From Streptomyces sp. NBC_01276 (GTDB lineage: Bacteria; Actinomycetota; Actinomycetes; Streptomycetales; Streptomycetaceae): a stretch of 64,000 nucleotides of DNA. The stretch is from the NCBI RefSeq assembly GCF_041435355.1, contig NZ_CP108442.1:930001-994000 (forward strand), in the 5' to 3' direction. The notes beneath the pieces are model-generated. The model was given only the letters and a program-made list of their open reading frames with translations, ran no database searches and was not told the origin of the DNA. Within the stretch, counting starts at the first letter, position 1. Each line of letters starts with the position of its first letter. Shown here one piece after another: positions 19,411 to 30,234 of this stretch. Position numbers and translations under genes: made by a program.

Positions 19411-19530
19411 CCGGCCAGGCGCACGTACCGGCCAGGCGCACGTACCGGTCCGGCGGACGTCAGGGCCGGCGGACGTCAGGGCCGGCGGACGTCAGGGCCG
19501 GCGGACGTCAGGGCCGGCGGACGTCAGGCC
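19411..19530. repeat. Compound tandem repeats between convergent paralogues
   Basis: Two copies of the 17-bp unit CCGGCCAGGCGCACGTA (19411-19444) are followed by five copies of the 16-bp unit CGGCGGACGTCAGGGC from 19451. Four are perfect; the fifth (19515-19530) is slightly altered and covers the stop codon of the downstream minus-strand gene. Each 16-bp unit contains the palindrome GACGTC. The array fills the gap between two paralogous surface-protein genes. Confidence 0.9.
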
Positions 19531-20024
19531 CGCGAGCCGACCGGCTGGCGGCGCCGGATCACGTGCACGCCCGCGCCGAGCGCCGCGACCCCGACGAGAC
19601 CCGCGCCGATGGCCGTCTCGGCGGTGGACGGGCCGAAGGAGCCGCCGATGCCGCCCTGCGCTCCGTTGCCCTCAAGGATCGTGAAGCGGTGCGTGGCGAC
19701 CAGGCTGTTGTCGTGGCACTTGACCGAGAGGGTGTGGTGTCCGGGCGAGGCGTGGTTGAAGATCCGGACGGTGGCGAAGCCGATGGAGCCGGCCGACAGG
19801 TTGGTCTGCGGAAAGTTGCCGTGCGACCAGACCGTACCGCCGTGGCCACAGCCGGCCGCGCTGACCTGCATCGAGGCGCCCTGGTGTACGGAGTACGGGT
19901 TGACCGTCACGTTGCTGGGCCCGTTCCCGCTACCCTGCGGGGAGTTCGCGCTGGCGAACGTGGCACTGAGCCCGATCGCGGCACAGGCGGCCGCGGTCAC
20001 GGTGAGAGCGCGGAAAGCACGCAT
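19524..20024 (-). CDS. Exported surface protein with C-terminal membrane anchor (paralogue 2)
   Basis: A 166-residue exported protein. A signal peptide ending SATFASA is followed by a ~90-residue beta-type domain with two cysteines (VSAAGCGHGG and LSVKCHDN), then QGGIGGSFGPSTAETAIG, a membrane helix and a basic RRRQPVGSRA tail. Domain order and the GGxGGS-helix-RRR end match the gene at 18638-19330, so the two are paralogues in convergent orientation. GGAGG precedes ATG 20024. The last repeat of the 16-bp array provides its stop codon. It may be a substrate of the neighbouring sortase; that is inference. Confidence 0.8.
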   Translation of the reverse strand: MRAFRALTVTAAACAAIGLSATFASANSPQGSGNGPSNVTVNPYSVHQGASMQVSAAGCGHGGTVWSHGNFPQTNLSAGSIGFATVRIFNHASPGHHTLSVKCHDNSLVATHRFTILEGNGAQGGIGGSFGPSTAETAIGAGLVGVAALGAGVHVIRRRQPVGSRA

Positions 20025-20377
20025 GGTGGAACCTCCAACGGGAAGCGCCCCGGGAGCGGTGGCCCGGGCAGATCGACGAGAACGCCTCCCATCACGAACC
20101 CTCGGGGCGGCACGCAACCAGCGCATTTCCGCCTTTGGGCCGCCCGGTTGAGCGACACGCCGAAGCGCGGTCCGATCATCTGACGGATCCGCAGGTCACG
20201 AGCCGTCAGGCATTTATGTGACGATTACCTGGATGGGCGCACCCCTTACGGCCGCACCACCCGTTCGCCCCTCCCCGATCGCCGTCTCGCCGACGTGGCC
20301 TTAGCGTGCGGGAAGAAGGGCGTACCGGGGAGGGACTGGAACGCGGGTCGGGACCCCCGCGTCGGGAAGGGAGAGCC

Positions 20378-21043
20378 ATGACCGAGGACGAGAGCGAGCA
20401 GAGACCGAGAAGGCGCTCCCCCTGGGGCGTACTCGCGCTGGTCATGCTCAGCGGCCTCGCCATGATGCGGAACGGCGCGAACGTCGAGGACGGACCGCCG
20501 CAGCCGACGGCGGCGGCGGCCGTCGCCGTGCACGCCGACCAGCTGCCGGCGCGTCCGCCGGCACCGCCGTCGGACATGGAGGTGCTGGAGCACTCGTCGG
20601 TGCAGCGCATCCGGATTCCGACGATCAACGTGGACGCGCCGGTGATGACGGTCGGCCTGGACGCGCAGGGCTGGATCGACGCTCCGCCGCCGCAGGACCG
20701 CAACCTGGCGGGCTGGTACCTCAACGGCATCTCGCCGGGCCAGCAGGGCTCCGCCGTGATCGTGGGCCACGTGGACAACGCGCAGGGCCCGGCGGTCTTC
20801 TACGGCCTGGGCTCGCTCAAGCCGGGCCACCGCATCGAGGTGGAGCGCTACGACGGCCGCACGGCCGTGTTCGAGGTGTACGGGGTCGAGGTGTTCGCCA
20901 AGGACGCCTTCCCCGGAGCCCGCGTGTACGGGGACACCGGGCACCCGGAGCTCCGGGTGATCACCTGTGGTGGCGGCTACTCGAAGGCCAAGGGCTACGA
21001 CGGCAACGTGGTCGTCTTCGCCCGCATGGTCGAGGCCCGCTGA
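20378..21043 (+). CDS. Class F-like sortase
   Basis: A 221-residue membrane-anchored transpeptidase. An N-terminal hydrophobic segment (WGVLALVMLSGLAMM) follows a charged start; the catalytic domain spans ~80-218. The catalytic histidine is in VIVGHVDNAQGPAVF and the cysteine in VITCGGGY; an arginine should follow near the C-terminus. The NLAGWYLNGISPGQQGSAVIVGH pattern fits actinobacterial class F sortases. ATG 20378 is preceded by GGAAGGGAGAGCC. The nearest candidate substrates are the two anchored surface proteins just upstream, one transcribed divergently from it. Confidence 0.9.
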   Translation: MTEDESEQRPRRRSPWGVLALVMLSGLAMMRNGANVEDGPPQPTAAAAVAVHADQLPARPPAPPSDMEVLEHSSVQRIRIPTINVDAPVMTVGLDAQGWIDAPPPQDRNLAGWYLNGISPGQQGSAVIVGHVDNAQGPAVFYGLGSLKPGHRIEVERYDGRTAVFEVYGVEVFAKDAFPGARVYGDTGHPELRVITCGGGYSKAKGYDGNVVVFARMVEAR

Positions 21044-21145
21044 GGAATCGTTCCTCCGCCCCCTCCGCCCCCTCCCCCGGTCCGCCGCCCGGTGGACCGG
21101 GGCGGCGGACCGGGGCGGCGGGGGACGCCGCGCCGACGCGGCCGT

Positions 21146-22021
21146 TCAGCGGGGCGGCAACGTCGGCAGCGTCATGCGGTAGCCCCGGGCGAGGAGTTGG
21201 GGCAGGTACGTCGCGACGGCCTGGACGCTCTGCGAGCGATTGCCGCCGGCGTCGTGGTTGAGCACGATCGCCCCGGGCGCGGCTCCGTCCAGCGCGCGGG
21301 AGACGATGGCACCGGTACCGGGTTCCTTCCAGTCGAGGGTGTCCACGGTCCAGGCCATGGGCTCCATCCCCAGGTCGGCACCGATCTCGAAGGCGGCCCG
21401 GTTCCAGGCCCCGTACGGCGCCCGGAACCATACCGGAGCCTCCCCCACGCAGCTCTGGACCACCTCGCTCGTGCGCCCGATCTCCGACTCCAGGGCGCCG
21501 CGGCCCAGCGAGGGGATCAGCGGGTGCGTCCAGGTGTGGTTGCCGATGACGTGCCCCTCGGAGGCCATCCGGCGCAGCAGGTCGCGGTTGTCGGTGGCCA
21601 TCTCCCCGCACACGAAGAACATCGCGCGGACCCCGTGGCGGGAGAGGGTGTCGAGGATGGCCGGGGTGTAGCGGGGGTCCGGGCCGTCGTCGAAGGTGAG
21701 CACCATCGCCCTGCCGGACCGCTCCTCCACGGGCAGTTCCAGGATGGGCCGGGTCCGGACGGCCGGCTTCGCCGCCGGCGGCCGGACGGGGGATTCGGCG
21801 GTCATCGGCCGCAGGCGGTAGGACTTCTCGGGGAGGCCCGCGCCCAGTCCGCGCGGGCCGGCCGCGCCCGGTCCGGCGGCCGGGGCGGGACCGGCGGGTG
21901 ACCGCGGCGCCGGGGTGTCGGTCTCGCCGCCGGTGAGCATCGCCGAGGCGGCGGCGACTCCGAGGAAGACGGCGGTACGCAGGAGCACGCGTCGCCCTAC
22001 TGTCGGCTCGTCATTTTTCAT
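21146..22021 (-). CDS. Exported polysaccharide deacetylase (NodB family)
   Basis: A 291-residue carbohydrate esterase family 4 enzyme removing N-acetyl groups from peptidoglycan, chitin or another polysaccharide. An N-terminal hydrophobic segment serves as signal or anchor, then a Pro/Ala linker and the NodB domain (~105-285). Motif 1 is LTFDDGPDP (catalytic base and metal Asp), motif 2 HTWTHP (metal histidines), motif 3 RAPYG, and later motifs DTLDW and VLNHD are intact. The start ATG 22021 is clear. It lies next to lysX in the same direction, a plausible envelope-modification pair. Confidence 0.92.
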   Translation of the reverse strand: MKNDEPTVGRRVLLRTAVFLGVAAASAMLTGGETDTPAPRSPAGPAPAAGPGAAGPRGLGAGLPEKSYRLRPMTAESPVRPPAAKPAVRTRPILELPVEERSGRAMVLTFDDGPDPRYTPAILDTLSRHGVRAMFFVCGEMATDNRDLLRRMASEGHVIGNHTWTHPLIPSLGRGALESEIGRTSEVVQSCVGEAPVWFRAPYGAWNRAAFEIGADLGMEPMAWTVDTLDWKEPGTGAIVSRALDGAAPGAIVLNHDAGGNRSQSVQAVATYLPQLLARGYRMTLPTLPPR

Positions 22022-22112
22022 TATTACTACGTATCAACGACATCGCCGAAGAAGTCGAGAGGCGCGGACGCGCCCCGCCCCCCTCACCCGCCCGGACCAG
22101 CCACCCCGCCGG

Positions 22113-25415
<3,303 letters not shown>

Positions 25416-25475
25416 GCTTGGCACTGTAGGGAGGGGCGCGCCGGTCCGCGCGCCGAACCCCATAGTCTCGGGAGG

Positions 25476-25937
25476 GTGACGGAGCATGTGAACACGGGTT
25501 TCGAGCGCGGTACGGACGGCCCGAAGGTGATCCTCGCCGGGATCGACGGATCGGAGTCCTCGCTCCGGGCCGCGGCCTACGCGGCGGGGCTGGCCCGGCG
25601 GCAGAACGCGCTGCTGGCGCTGGTCTACGTCCAGCCGGTGATGGCCGCCGGAGCCTCGCTCGGGGTGCCGGTGGGAGAGACGACCGGGGAGATCGCGGAG
25701 GGCATCATCGCCGAGGTCCGCGCCTCCGCGGAGCGCCTCAAGGGGATCTTCGAGGTCCGCTGGCAGTTCCACACCTTCCGCGGCGACCCGTACCAGGGGC
25801 TCATGGGCGCCGCCGAGGAACTGAAGGCGGACGCGGTGGTGGTCGGCGCGTCGGAACGGGCCGGCCACCGCATCGTCGGCTCGGTGGCGGTACGGCTGGT
25901 CAAGGCGGGACGGTGGCCGGTGACGGTGGTGCCGTGA
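25476..25937 (+). CDS. Universal stress protein (UspA domain)
   Basis: A 153-residue single UspA domain. The first strand is VILAGIDGSESSLRAAAYAAGLA; the C-terminal nucleotide-binding loop GASERAGHRIVGSVAVRL follows the G-x-G-x-GS pattern of ATP-binding Usp proteins, ending with RWPVTVVP. Start choice is uncertain: GTG 25476 directly abuts GGGAGG, while GTG 25488 has GGAGG 12 nt upstream. It is divergent from lysX with a ~60-bp shared promoter region containing CATAGTCT. Likely a stress or stationary-phase protein. Confidence 0.9.
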   Translation: MTEHVNTGFERGTDGPKVILAGIDGSESSLRAAAYAAGLARRQNALLALVYVQPVMAAGASLGVPVGETTGEIAEGIIAEVRASAERLKGIFEVRWQFHTFRGDPYQGLMGAAEELKADAVVVGASERAGHRIVGSVAVRLVKAGRWPVTVVP

Positions 25938-26009
25938 GGCGTCGGTGATGCCGTGAGGCGTCGGCGCGCCGGTGGTGCGGGCGGTACGGCGGGCGCGGGC
26001 GGCCGGCGC

Positions 26010-26053
26010 GGGCCGGCGCGTCAGCGGGCGCGGGCCGGCGCGTCAGCGGGCGC
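26010..26053. repeat. Perfect 22-bp tandem duplication at the capA 3' end
   Basis: A 22-bp unit starting GGGCCGGCGCGTCAGC is repeated twice (26010-26031, 26032-26053). The second copy includes the capA stop codon and its last codons, so the first copy is a duplicated gene end. It probably arose by replication slippage. Confidence 0.85.
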
Positions 26054-27248
26054 GCGTGAGGCCGTCCTTGGCCGCGCCCCGGCTCAGGACGGCCTCGGTG
26101 ACGGCCTCCTGCGCGGTCTCGTACTCGTTCTGTCCGGGTTCCTCGGCGAGGGCGGCCGGGAGGTTGACGATCCGCCCGCTGGAGAGGTCCATCATCTGCG
26201 GGATGAACTCGGCCTTGGTGACCTGCCAGCGCCCACCGGGCGCGGCGGGCGGGGCGAAGGTGAAACGGCCGATGGAGCCGTAGTTGCCGCGCATGTCGCG
26301 GGCGCCGGAGTGGTTGAACATCTCCCCGGCGACCTGGTCGCCCATCCCGTAGACGATCCAGGTGCCGCCGACCTTCTCGTAGGCCTGCGGGATGTGGGCG
26401 TGCGTGCCCAGGATCATGTCCACGTCGGGGCGGCCGCCGGTCCGCGAGGCGGTCAGGGTCTTGCCGAGCGAGAGCTGCGTCTCGTCCGGTTCGGTCTGCC
26501 ATTCCGTGCCCCAGTGCAGGCTGACCAGCACCACGTCCGCGCCCGCCTGCCGGGCGAGCCGGGCATCGGCGATGATCTTGTCGGGTTCCATCAGGCCGAC
26601 CGCCCACGGCTGCCCGTCGGGCATCGGGTAGCCGTTGGTGTCGTACGTGTACGCGAGGTGCGCGACCTTGGCCGAGCCCGCGGTGTAGAAGGTGGTCCGG
26701 GCCGCCTCCGCCGCCGTGCGCGCGGAGCCCGCGTGGCCGAGGCCGACCTTGTCGAAGCGGTCCAGGGTGCGCTTCAGCCCGTCGGCGCCGTCGTCGAGGG
26801 TGTGGTTCGAGGCGGTGGAGCAGCCGTCGTAGCCCGCGTCCTTGAGCGCGTCGGCCACCGCGGGCGGGGAGACGAAGGCGGGGTAGCCGCTGAAGGGTCC
26901 GCCGTCCTCGCCGTAGATGGTCTCCATGTGGCACAGGGCCAGGTCGGCCGCCGAGACCACCGGTTTGACGCCGGAGAACATGGGCCGGAAGTCGTACCCG
27001 TCGCCTCCCGCGTCGGCCGCCGCACGCTGGATGATCGAGGTGTGCGGCAGCACGTCGCCGCTCGCGACCAGGGTGAAGCCCTTGGCACCGCCGGGCGCGG
27101 TGGGCCCGGTGCTGCCCTTCGGGGCTCCGGCGGGCCGGGAGCCGAGGTGCGCGGGGGCCGGTTCCCTGCCGGTGGAGCAGCCTGCCGCCGCAGCGGAGAG
27201 GAGGAGGGCCGACAGCAGGGCCGCGGCCTGCCGGGTGCGTTGGGTCAT
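26043..27248 (-). CDS. CapA-family lipoprotein (poly-gamma-glutamate/capsule-type metallophosphatase fold)
   Basis: A 401-residue exported lipoprotein; the lipobox is AAAAGCS. The mature region has the CapA metallophosphatase-like pattern: LVASGDVLPHTS, CHMETIYG, TASNHTLDDG, SLHWGTEW and LGTHAHIPQAYE, with the metal-binding Asp, Asn and His residues present. CapA proteins were named for poly-gamma-glutamate synthesis, but in actinomycetes lone copies probably have other envelope roles. The start ATG 27248 is clear. It is divergent from an ECF sigma factor gene, with a perfect palindrome 28 bp upstream. Confidence 0.9.
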   Translation of the reverse strand: MTQRTRQAAALLSALLLSAAAAGCSTGREPAPAHLGSRPAGAPKGSTGPTAPGGAKGFTLVASGDVLPHTSIIQRAAADAGGDGYDFRPMFSGVKPVVSAADLALCHMETIYGEDGGPFSGYPAFVSPPAVADALKDAGYDGCSTASNHTLDDGADGLKRTLDRFDKVGLGHAGSARTAAEAARTTFYTAGSAKVAHLAYTYDTNGYPMPDGQPWAVGLMEPDKIIADARLARQAGADVVLVSLHWGTEWQTEPDETQLSLGKTLTASRTGGRPDVDMILGTHAHIPQAYEKVGGTWIVYGMGDQVAGEMFNHSGARDMRGNYGSIGRFTFAPPAAPGGRWQVTKAEFIPQMMDLSSGRIVNLPAALAEEPGQNEYETAQEAVTEAVLSRGAAKDGLTRAR

Positions 27249-27275
27249 CTATCCCAGCCTTCACTTGTAGGACTG

Positions 27276-27288
27276 TCGGATAATCCGA
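27276..27288. promoter_or_regulatory. Palindromic operator upstream of capA
   Basis: TCGGAT-A-ATCCGA is a perfect 13-bp palindrome 28 bp upstream of the capA start, in a locally AT-rich segment that probably contains the promoter. No matching regulator is identifiable nearby, apart from the ECF sigma factor, which would not bind a palindrome. Confidence 0.5.
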
Positions 27289-27516
27289 AATCCTGAAGAG
27301 AAGACTGCTCAAGTCAAGGAGCGGCACCGTCCGCCGGCGCTTTCCCACCCCTACGGCCCAGGGCCGTTCGCCGTGCCGTTCGACCGTTCGTCGCCCGCCA
27401 CGGCCGCCCACCGGACGACCCGGGTGCTTGGGCGCAACGGCGTCACCGGACGGTTCCCGGGGGGGCTCCGCGCAGGTGAGGGTGAGGACAACCCAGCGGA
27501 CCGGAAGGAGCCACTC

Positions 27517-28050
27517 GTGCCGCCCACCCCCACTCTCCAGCGCACGGAACCCGAGGCGCTCGCCGAACTCCAGCGCGAACACGGGCGGGCCCTGTTCGGT
27601 TTCCTGCTCGGCCTGACGGCAGGCGACCCACAGCGCGCCGAGGACCTCGTCCAGGAGACCCTCGTACGGGTCTGGCAGCACCCGGAAGTGCTCCACACCG
27701 GGCACGAGTCCATGCGGCCCTGGCTGTTCACCGTCGCGCGCCGGCTCGCGATCGACGCGCGCCGGGCCCGGCTGAGCCGGCCGCAGGAGGTGGACCCCGA
27801 CGGGCTGGAGCAGGCGCCCGCGCCCGAGGACGCGGTGGCGGGCTCGGTCACCGCGATCGATGTCCGGCGGGCGGTCGGCAGCCTGGGACAGGAGCACCGG
27901 GACGTGCTGCTGCAGGTCTACTTCCGGGACCGCTCGGTGGCGGAGGCGGCGGCGGAGCTCGGCATTCCGGCCGGAACGGTCAAATCCCGCACGTACTACG
28001 CCCTGCGCGCCCTGCGCAAGGGGCTCCAGGGGTACGGACTGGGCGCCTGA
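27517..28050 (+). CDS. ECF-type RNA polymerase sigma factor
   Basis: A 177-residue group IV sigma factor. Region 2 includes LFGFLLGLTAGDPQRAEDLVQETLVRVW and SMRPWLFTVARRLAIDARRA; region 4 is LGQEHRDVLLQVYFRDRSVAEAAAELGIPAGTVKSRTYYALRALRKGL. I chose GTG 27517 because GGAAGGAG lies 6 nt upstream; the frame is open to 27373. No anti-sigma gene is adjacent, and no C-terminal extension exists, so its control is not evident. It is divergent from capA. Confidence 0.92.
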   Translation: MPPTPTLQRTEPEALAELQREHGRALFGFLLGLTAGDPQRAEDLVQETLVRVWQHPEVLHTGHESMRPWLFTVARRLAIDARRARLSRPQEVDPDGLEQAPAPEDAVAGSVTAIDVRRAVGSLGQEHRDVLLQVYFRDRSVAEAAAELGIPAGTVKSRTYYALRALRKGLQGYGLGA

Positions 28051-28256
28051 GCCGGGGAGCTCGGGACACCGGAACGCTCGGGGACCGCTGGAGAAACACT
28101 CAGGGAACGCCCGCCGGGCACACGAACCGGACACGGACCGCATCGATATCGGCACCAGTCCGTTCAAGTTGAGTAAACATCCCCCGCTCCGCGAGTCCGC
28201 CGGTGAAGGCTCGGGGGTGACGACGGGACGCTCACAGCGCGGGAGAAGGTGGAACG

Positions 28257-28772
28257 GTGCAGCCCGAGGGTTTGAACGGCACCAGTGACGGCGGACTGGC
28301 AGTGCCCATGGCGTGGCTCTACGCGGAGTACATCGCCGACGAACTGCTGCGCACGGGACGCCTGATCCCGGTGAGCACACTGGAGTTCCGTGCCGGACGG
28401 GACACGCTCGCGCTGACGATCTACCTCTCGGACGCGGCCGGTGAGCTCTCGGGGATCCGGGTGGTCTCGCAGCTGGAGGAGTGGCTCTCGCTGACGGCGT
28501 ACGGGCACCCGTGGCGCGACTGGGTCCACACCCGGTTCCTCGCGCTCGGCGAGGAGGCCCGGGAGCGCGGCCGCGGCGACGACCCCGACCTGGAACTGGC
28601 GCGGGCGGCGTGGCGCTGGCTGGACCACACCGAGCTGTTCGCCACGAACATCGACCCCGGCCGCCTCGGACACCCCGACACCTCGGCGGGCCTGGACGAG
28701 AACGCCCGCGTCTGGACCCCGGCCTGGCAGCTGGGCCTGCCCTTGGGCCACCTCGCGATGCACCTGTTCTGA
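28257..28772 (+). CDS. Conserved-looking hypothetical protein
   Basis: A 171-residue soluble, acidic protein that I do not recognise. It begins MQPEGLNGTSDGGLAVPMAWLYAEYIADELLRTG and has a predicted alpha/beta N-terminal half and a Trp-rich C-terminal half (RAAWRWLDHTELF, VWTPAWQLGLPLGHLAMHLF). No signal peptide, membrane helix or catalytic motif is seen. GTG 28257 has GAGAAGG 7 nt upstream and codon use is normal for the host, so it is very likely a real gene. It lies 206 bp after the sigma factor gene, in the same direction. Confidence 0.7.
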   Translation: MQPEGLNGTSDGGLAVPMAWLYAEYIADELLRTGRLIPVSTLEFRAGRDTLALTIYLSDAAGELSGIRVVSQLEEWLSLTAYGHPWRDWVHTRFLALGEEARERGRGDDPDLELARAAWRWLDHTELFATNIDPGRLGHPDTSAGLDENARVWTPAWQLGLPLGHLAMHLF

Positions 28773-28854
28773 GCCCGCTCCCCAGACCCCGGGGCCGGCC
28801 CGCGTCGGACACCGGTCCGCCGGTGCCGGCGGCGGGTGCGACGAGCGGAACCGC

Positions 28855-29268
28855 TCAGGGCGCGGTCCGCCGGCCGGCCGTGGACGGGGGTTCCGCCGGG
28901 TCGGTGACCAGGCCGGTGAAGGCGGCCTCGTTGCGCTCCGCCCGGGCCACGTACCAGCGGGCGATCAGCCACATCACCGGGTACGCCACCAGGCCGAGCG
29001 CGACCCAGACCACCGGGCCCGCGACCGTCCGGGGCAGCAGGAAGCCGAGCGGCAGCAGACCGAGGAGCAGGGCCAGCAGGGTCAGGGCCACCAGCCCGGC
29101 GCGGAGCTGGCTGCGCATCAGGGCCCGTACGTAGGTGGCGCCCAGGGTGGTCTGCTCGGAGATCTCCGAGCGCGCCGGGGTGTGCGCGGGAGGCCTGCGG
29201 CGCGTGCCCCGGGGAACCCCCGTGACGATCTCCCGCCGGGGCTGCGGCCGCTGCTGGTCCTGAGCCAT
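28855..29268 (-). CDS. Two-helix membrane protein
   Basis: A 137-residue membrane protein. A basic, proline-rich cytoplasmic N-terminus (~45 residues) precedes two membrane helices (LVALTLLALLLGLLPLGFLL and VVWVALGLVAYPVMWLIARWY), followed by VARAERNEAAFTGLV and a short tail. The pattern resembles the small DUF485-like proteins that accompany solute:sodium symporters, but no symporter gene is present here. The start ATG 29268 is 27 bp downstream of the DNA glycosylase stop, so it is probably in one operon with it. Function unknown. Confidence 0.75.
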   Translation of the reverse strand: MAQDQQRPQPRREIVTGVPRGTRRRPPAHTPARSEISEQTTLGATYVRALMRSQLRAGLVALTLLALLLGLLPLGFLLPRTVAGPVVWVALGLVAYPVMWLIARWYVARAERNEAAFTGLVTDPAEPPSTAGRRTAP

Positions 29269-29295
29269 GGTGCCGGAGTCTACGCAGCGAACGGG

Positions 29296-30156
29296 CTATT
29301 TGAGGAGACGCGAGAGCCTGCGGTCGGCGAGCGGCTTGCCTCCGGTCTGGCAGGTGGGGCAGTACTGGAGCGAGGAGTCGGCGAAGGACACCGAGCGGAT
29401 GGTGTCCCCGCACACCGGGCACGGCTCCCCCGCCCGGCCGTGGACCCGCAGACCGCTCTTCTTCTCGGCCTTGAGCTGCCCGGCGGCCACGCCGTGCGCC
29501 CGCTCGACGGCCGTGCGGAGCGTGTCCCCGACCGCCCGGTAGAGGTGGGTGACCTGGTCCTCGTCGAAGGAGGAGGCCAGTTTGAAGGGGGAGACGCGGG
29601 CCGCGTGCAGGATCTCGTCGCTGTAGGCGTTGCCGATGCCCGCGATGACGCTCTGGTCACGCAGCACGCCCTTGATCTGCCGGCGCTCCCCCGCCAGGAG
29701 CGCGGCGAAGGCGTCCCGGTCGAAGCCCTCGGCGAGCGGGTCGGGGCCGAGCCGGGCGATGCCCGGGACCTCGCGGGGGTCGCGCACGACGTACGCGGCG
29801 AGGCGCTTTTGGGTGCCCGCCTCGGTGAGGTCGAAGCCGCCGCCCTCCTCCAGTTCGACACGGAGCGCGAGCGGCCCCTTGCCGGGACCGGGCGGCCGGG
29901 CCGGCAGGGTGTCGTGCCAGCGCAGCCAGCCTGCCCTGGCCAGGTGGGTGACCAGGTGGAGGTCGCCGATGCCGAGGGCGAGGAACTTGCCGTACCGGGC
30001 GACGGGGCCGGCCCGCCGGCCTTCGAGGGCGCTGAGCGGGGGATCGTAGGTCTTGAGCACGCTGACGGCGAGCGGGAGGACGCGTCGCACCACCCGCCCG
30101 GCGAGGCGTTCGTCGAGGAAGCCCCGCAGGGCCTCGACCTCCGGCAGCTCGGGCAT
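29296..30156 (-). CDS. Fpg/Nei-family DNA glycosylase
   Basis: A 286-residue base-excision repair enzyme that would remove oxidised bases and nick the strand. It begins MPELPEVE, so after Met removal Pro is the Schiff-base nucleophile and Glu the catalytic acid. RYGKFLALGIG carries the conserved lysine of the N-terminal domain; IKGVLRDQSVIAGIGNAYSDEILHAA is the helix-two-turn-helix. The C-terminal zinc finger is CPVCGD...YCPTCQTGG. Actinobacteria carry several Nei-like paralogues, so the exact lesion preference is unknown. Start ATG 30156. Downstream is the two-helix membrane protein. Confidence 0.93.
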   Translation of the reverse strand: MPELPEVEALRGFLDERLAGRVVRRVLPLAVSVLKTYDPPLSALEGRRAGPVARYGKFLALGIGDLHLVTHLARAGWLRWHDTLPARPPGPGKGPLALRVELEEGGGFDLTEAGTQKRLAAYVVRDPREVPGIARLGPDPLAEGFDRDAFAALLAGERRQIKGVLRDQSVIAGIGNAYSDEILHAARVSPFKLASSFDEDQVTHLYRAVGDTLRTAVERAHGVAAGQLKAEKKSGLRVHGRAGEPCPVCGDTIRSVSFADSSLQYCPTCQTGGKPLADRRLSRLLK

Positions 30157-30234
30157 CCTCCCAGCCTGCCCCCGCCCGCGGCGGAGCGCGAACCGATGGA
30201 CCGGCGCCGGGCCGGGCCGGCCGGCCGGCCGGGG

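Noticed and set aside
18638..20024. LPxTG or LAxTG sorting signals in the two surface paralogues
   Set aside because: Neither motif is present before the C-terminal helix; STAET in the second protein is only superficially similar.
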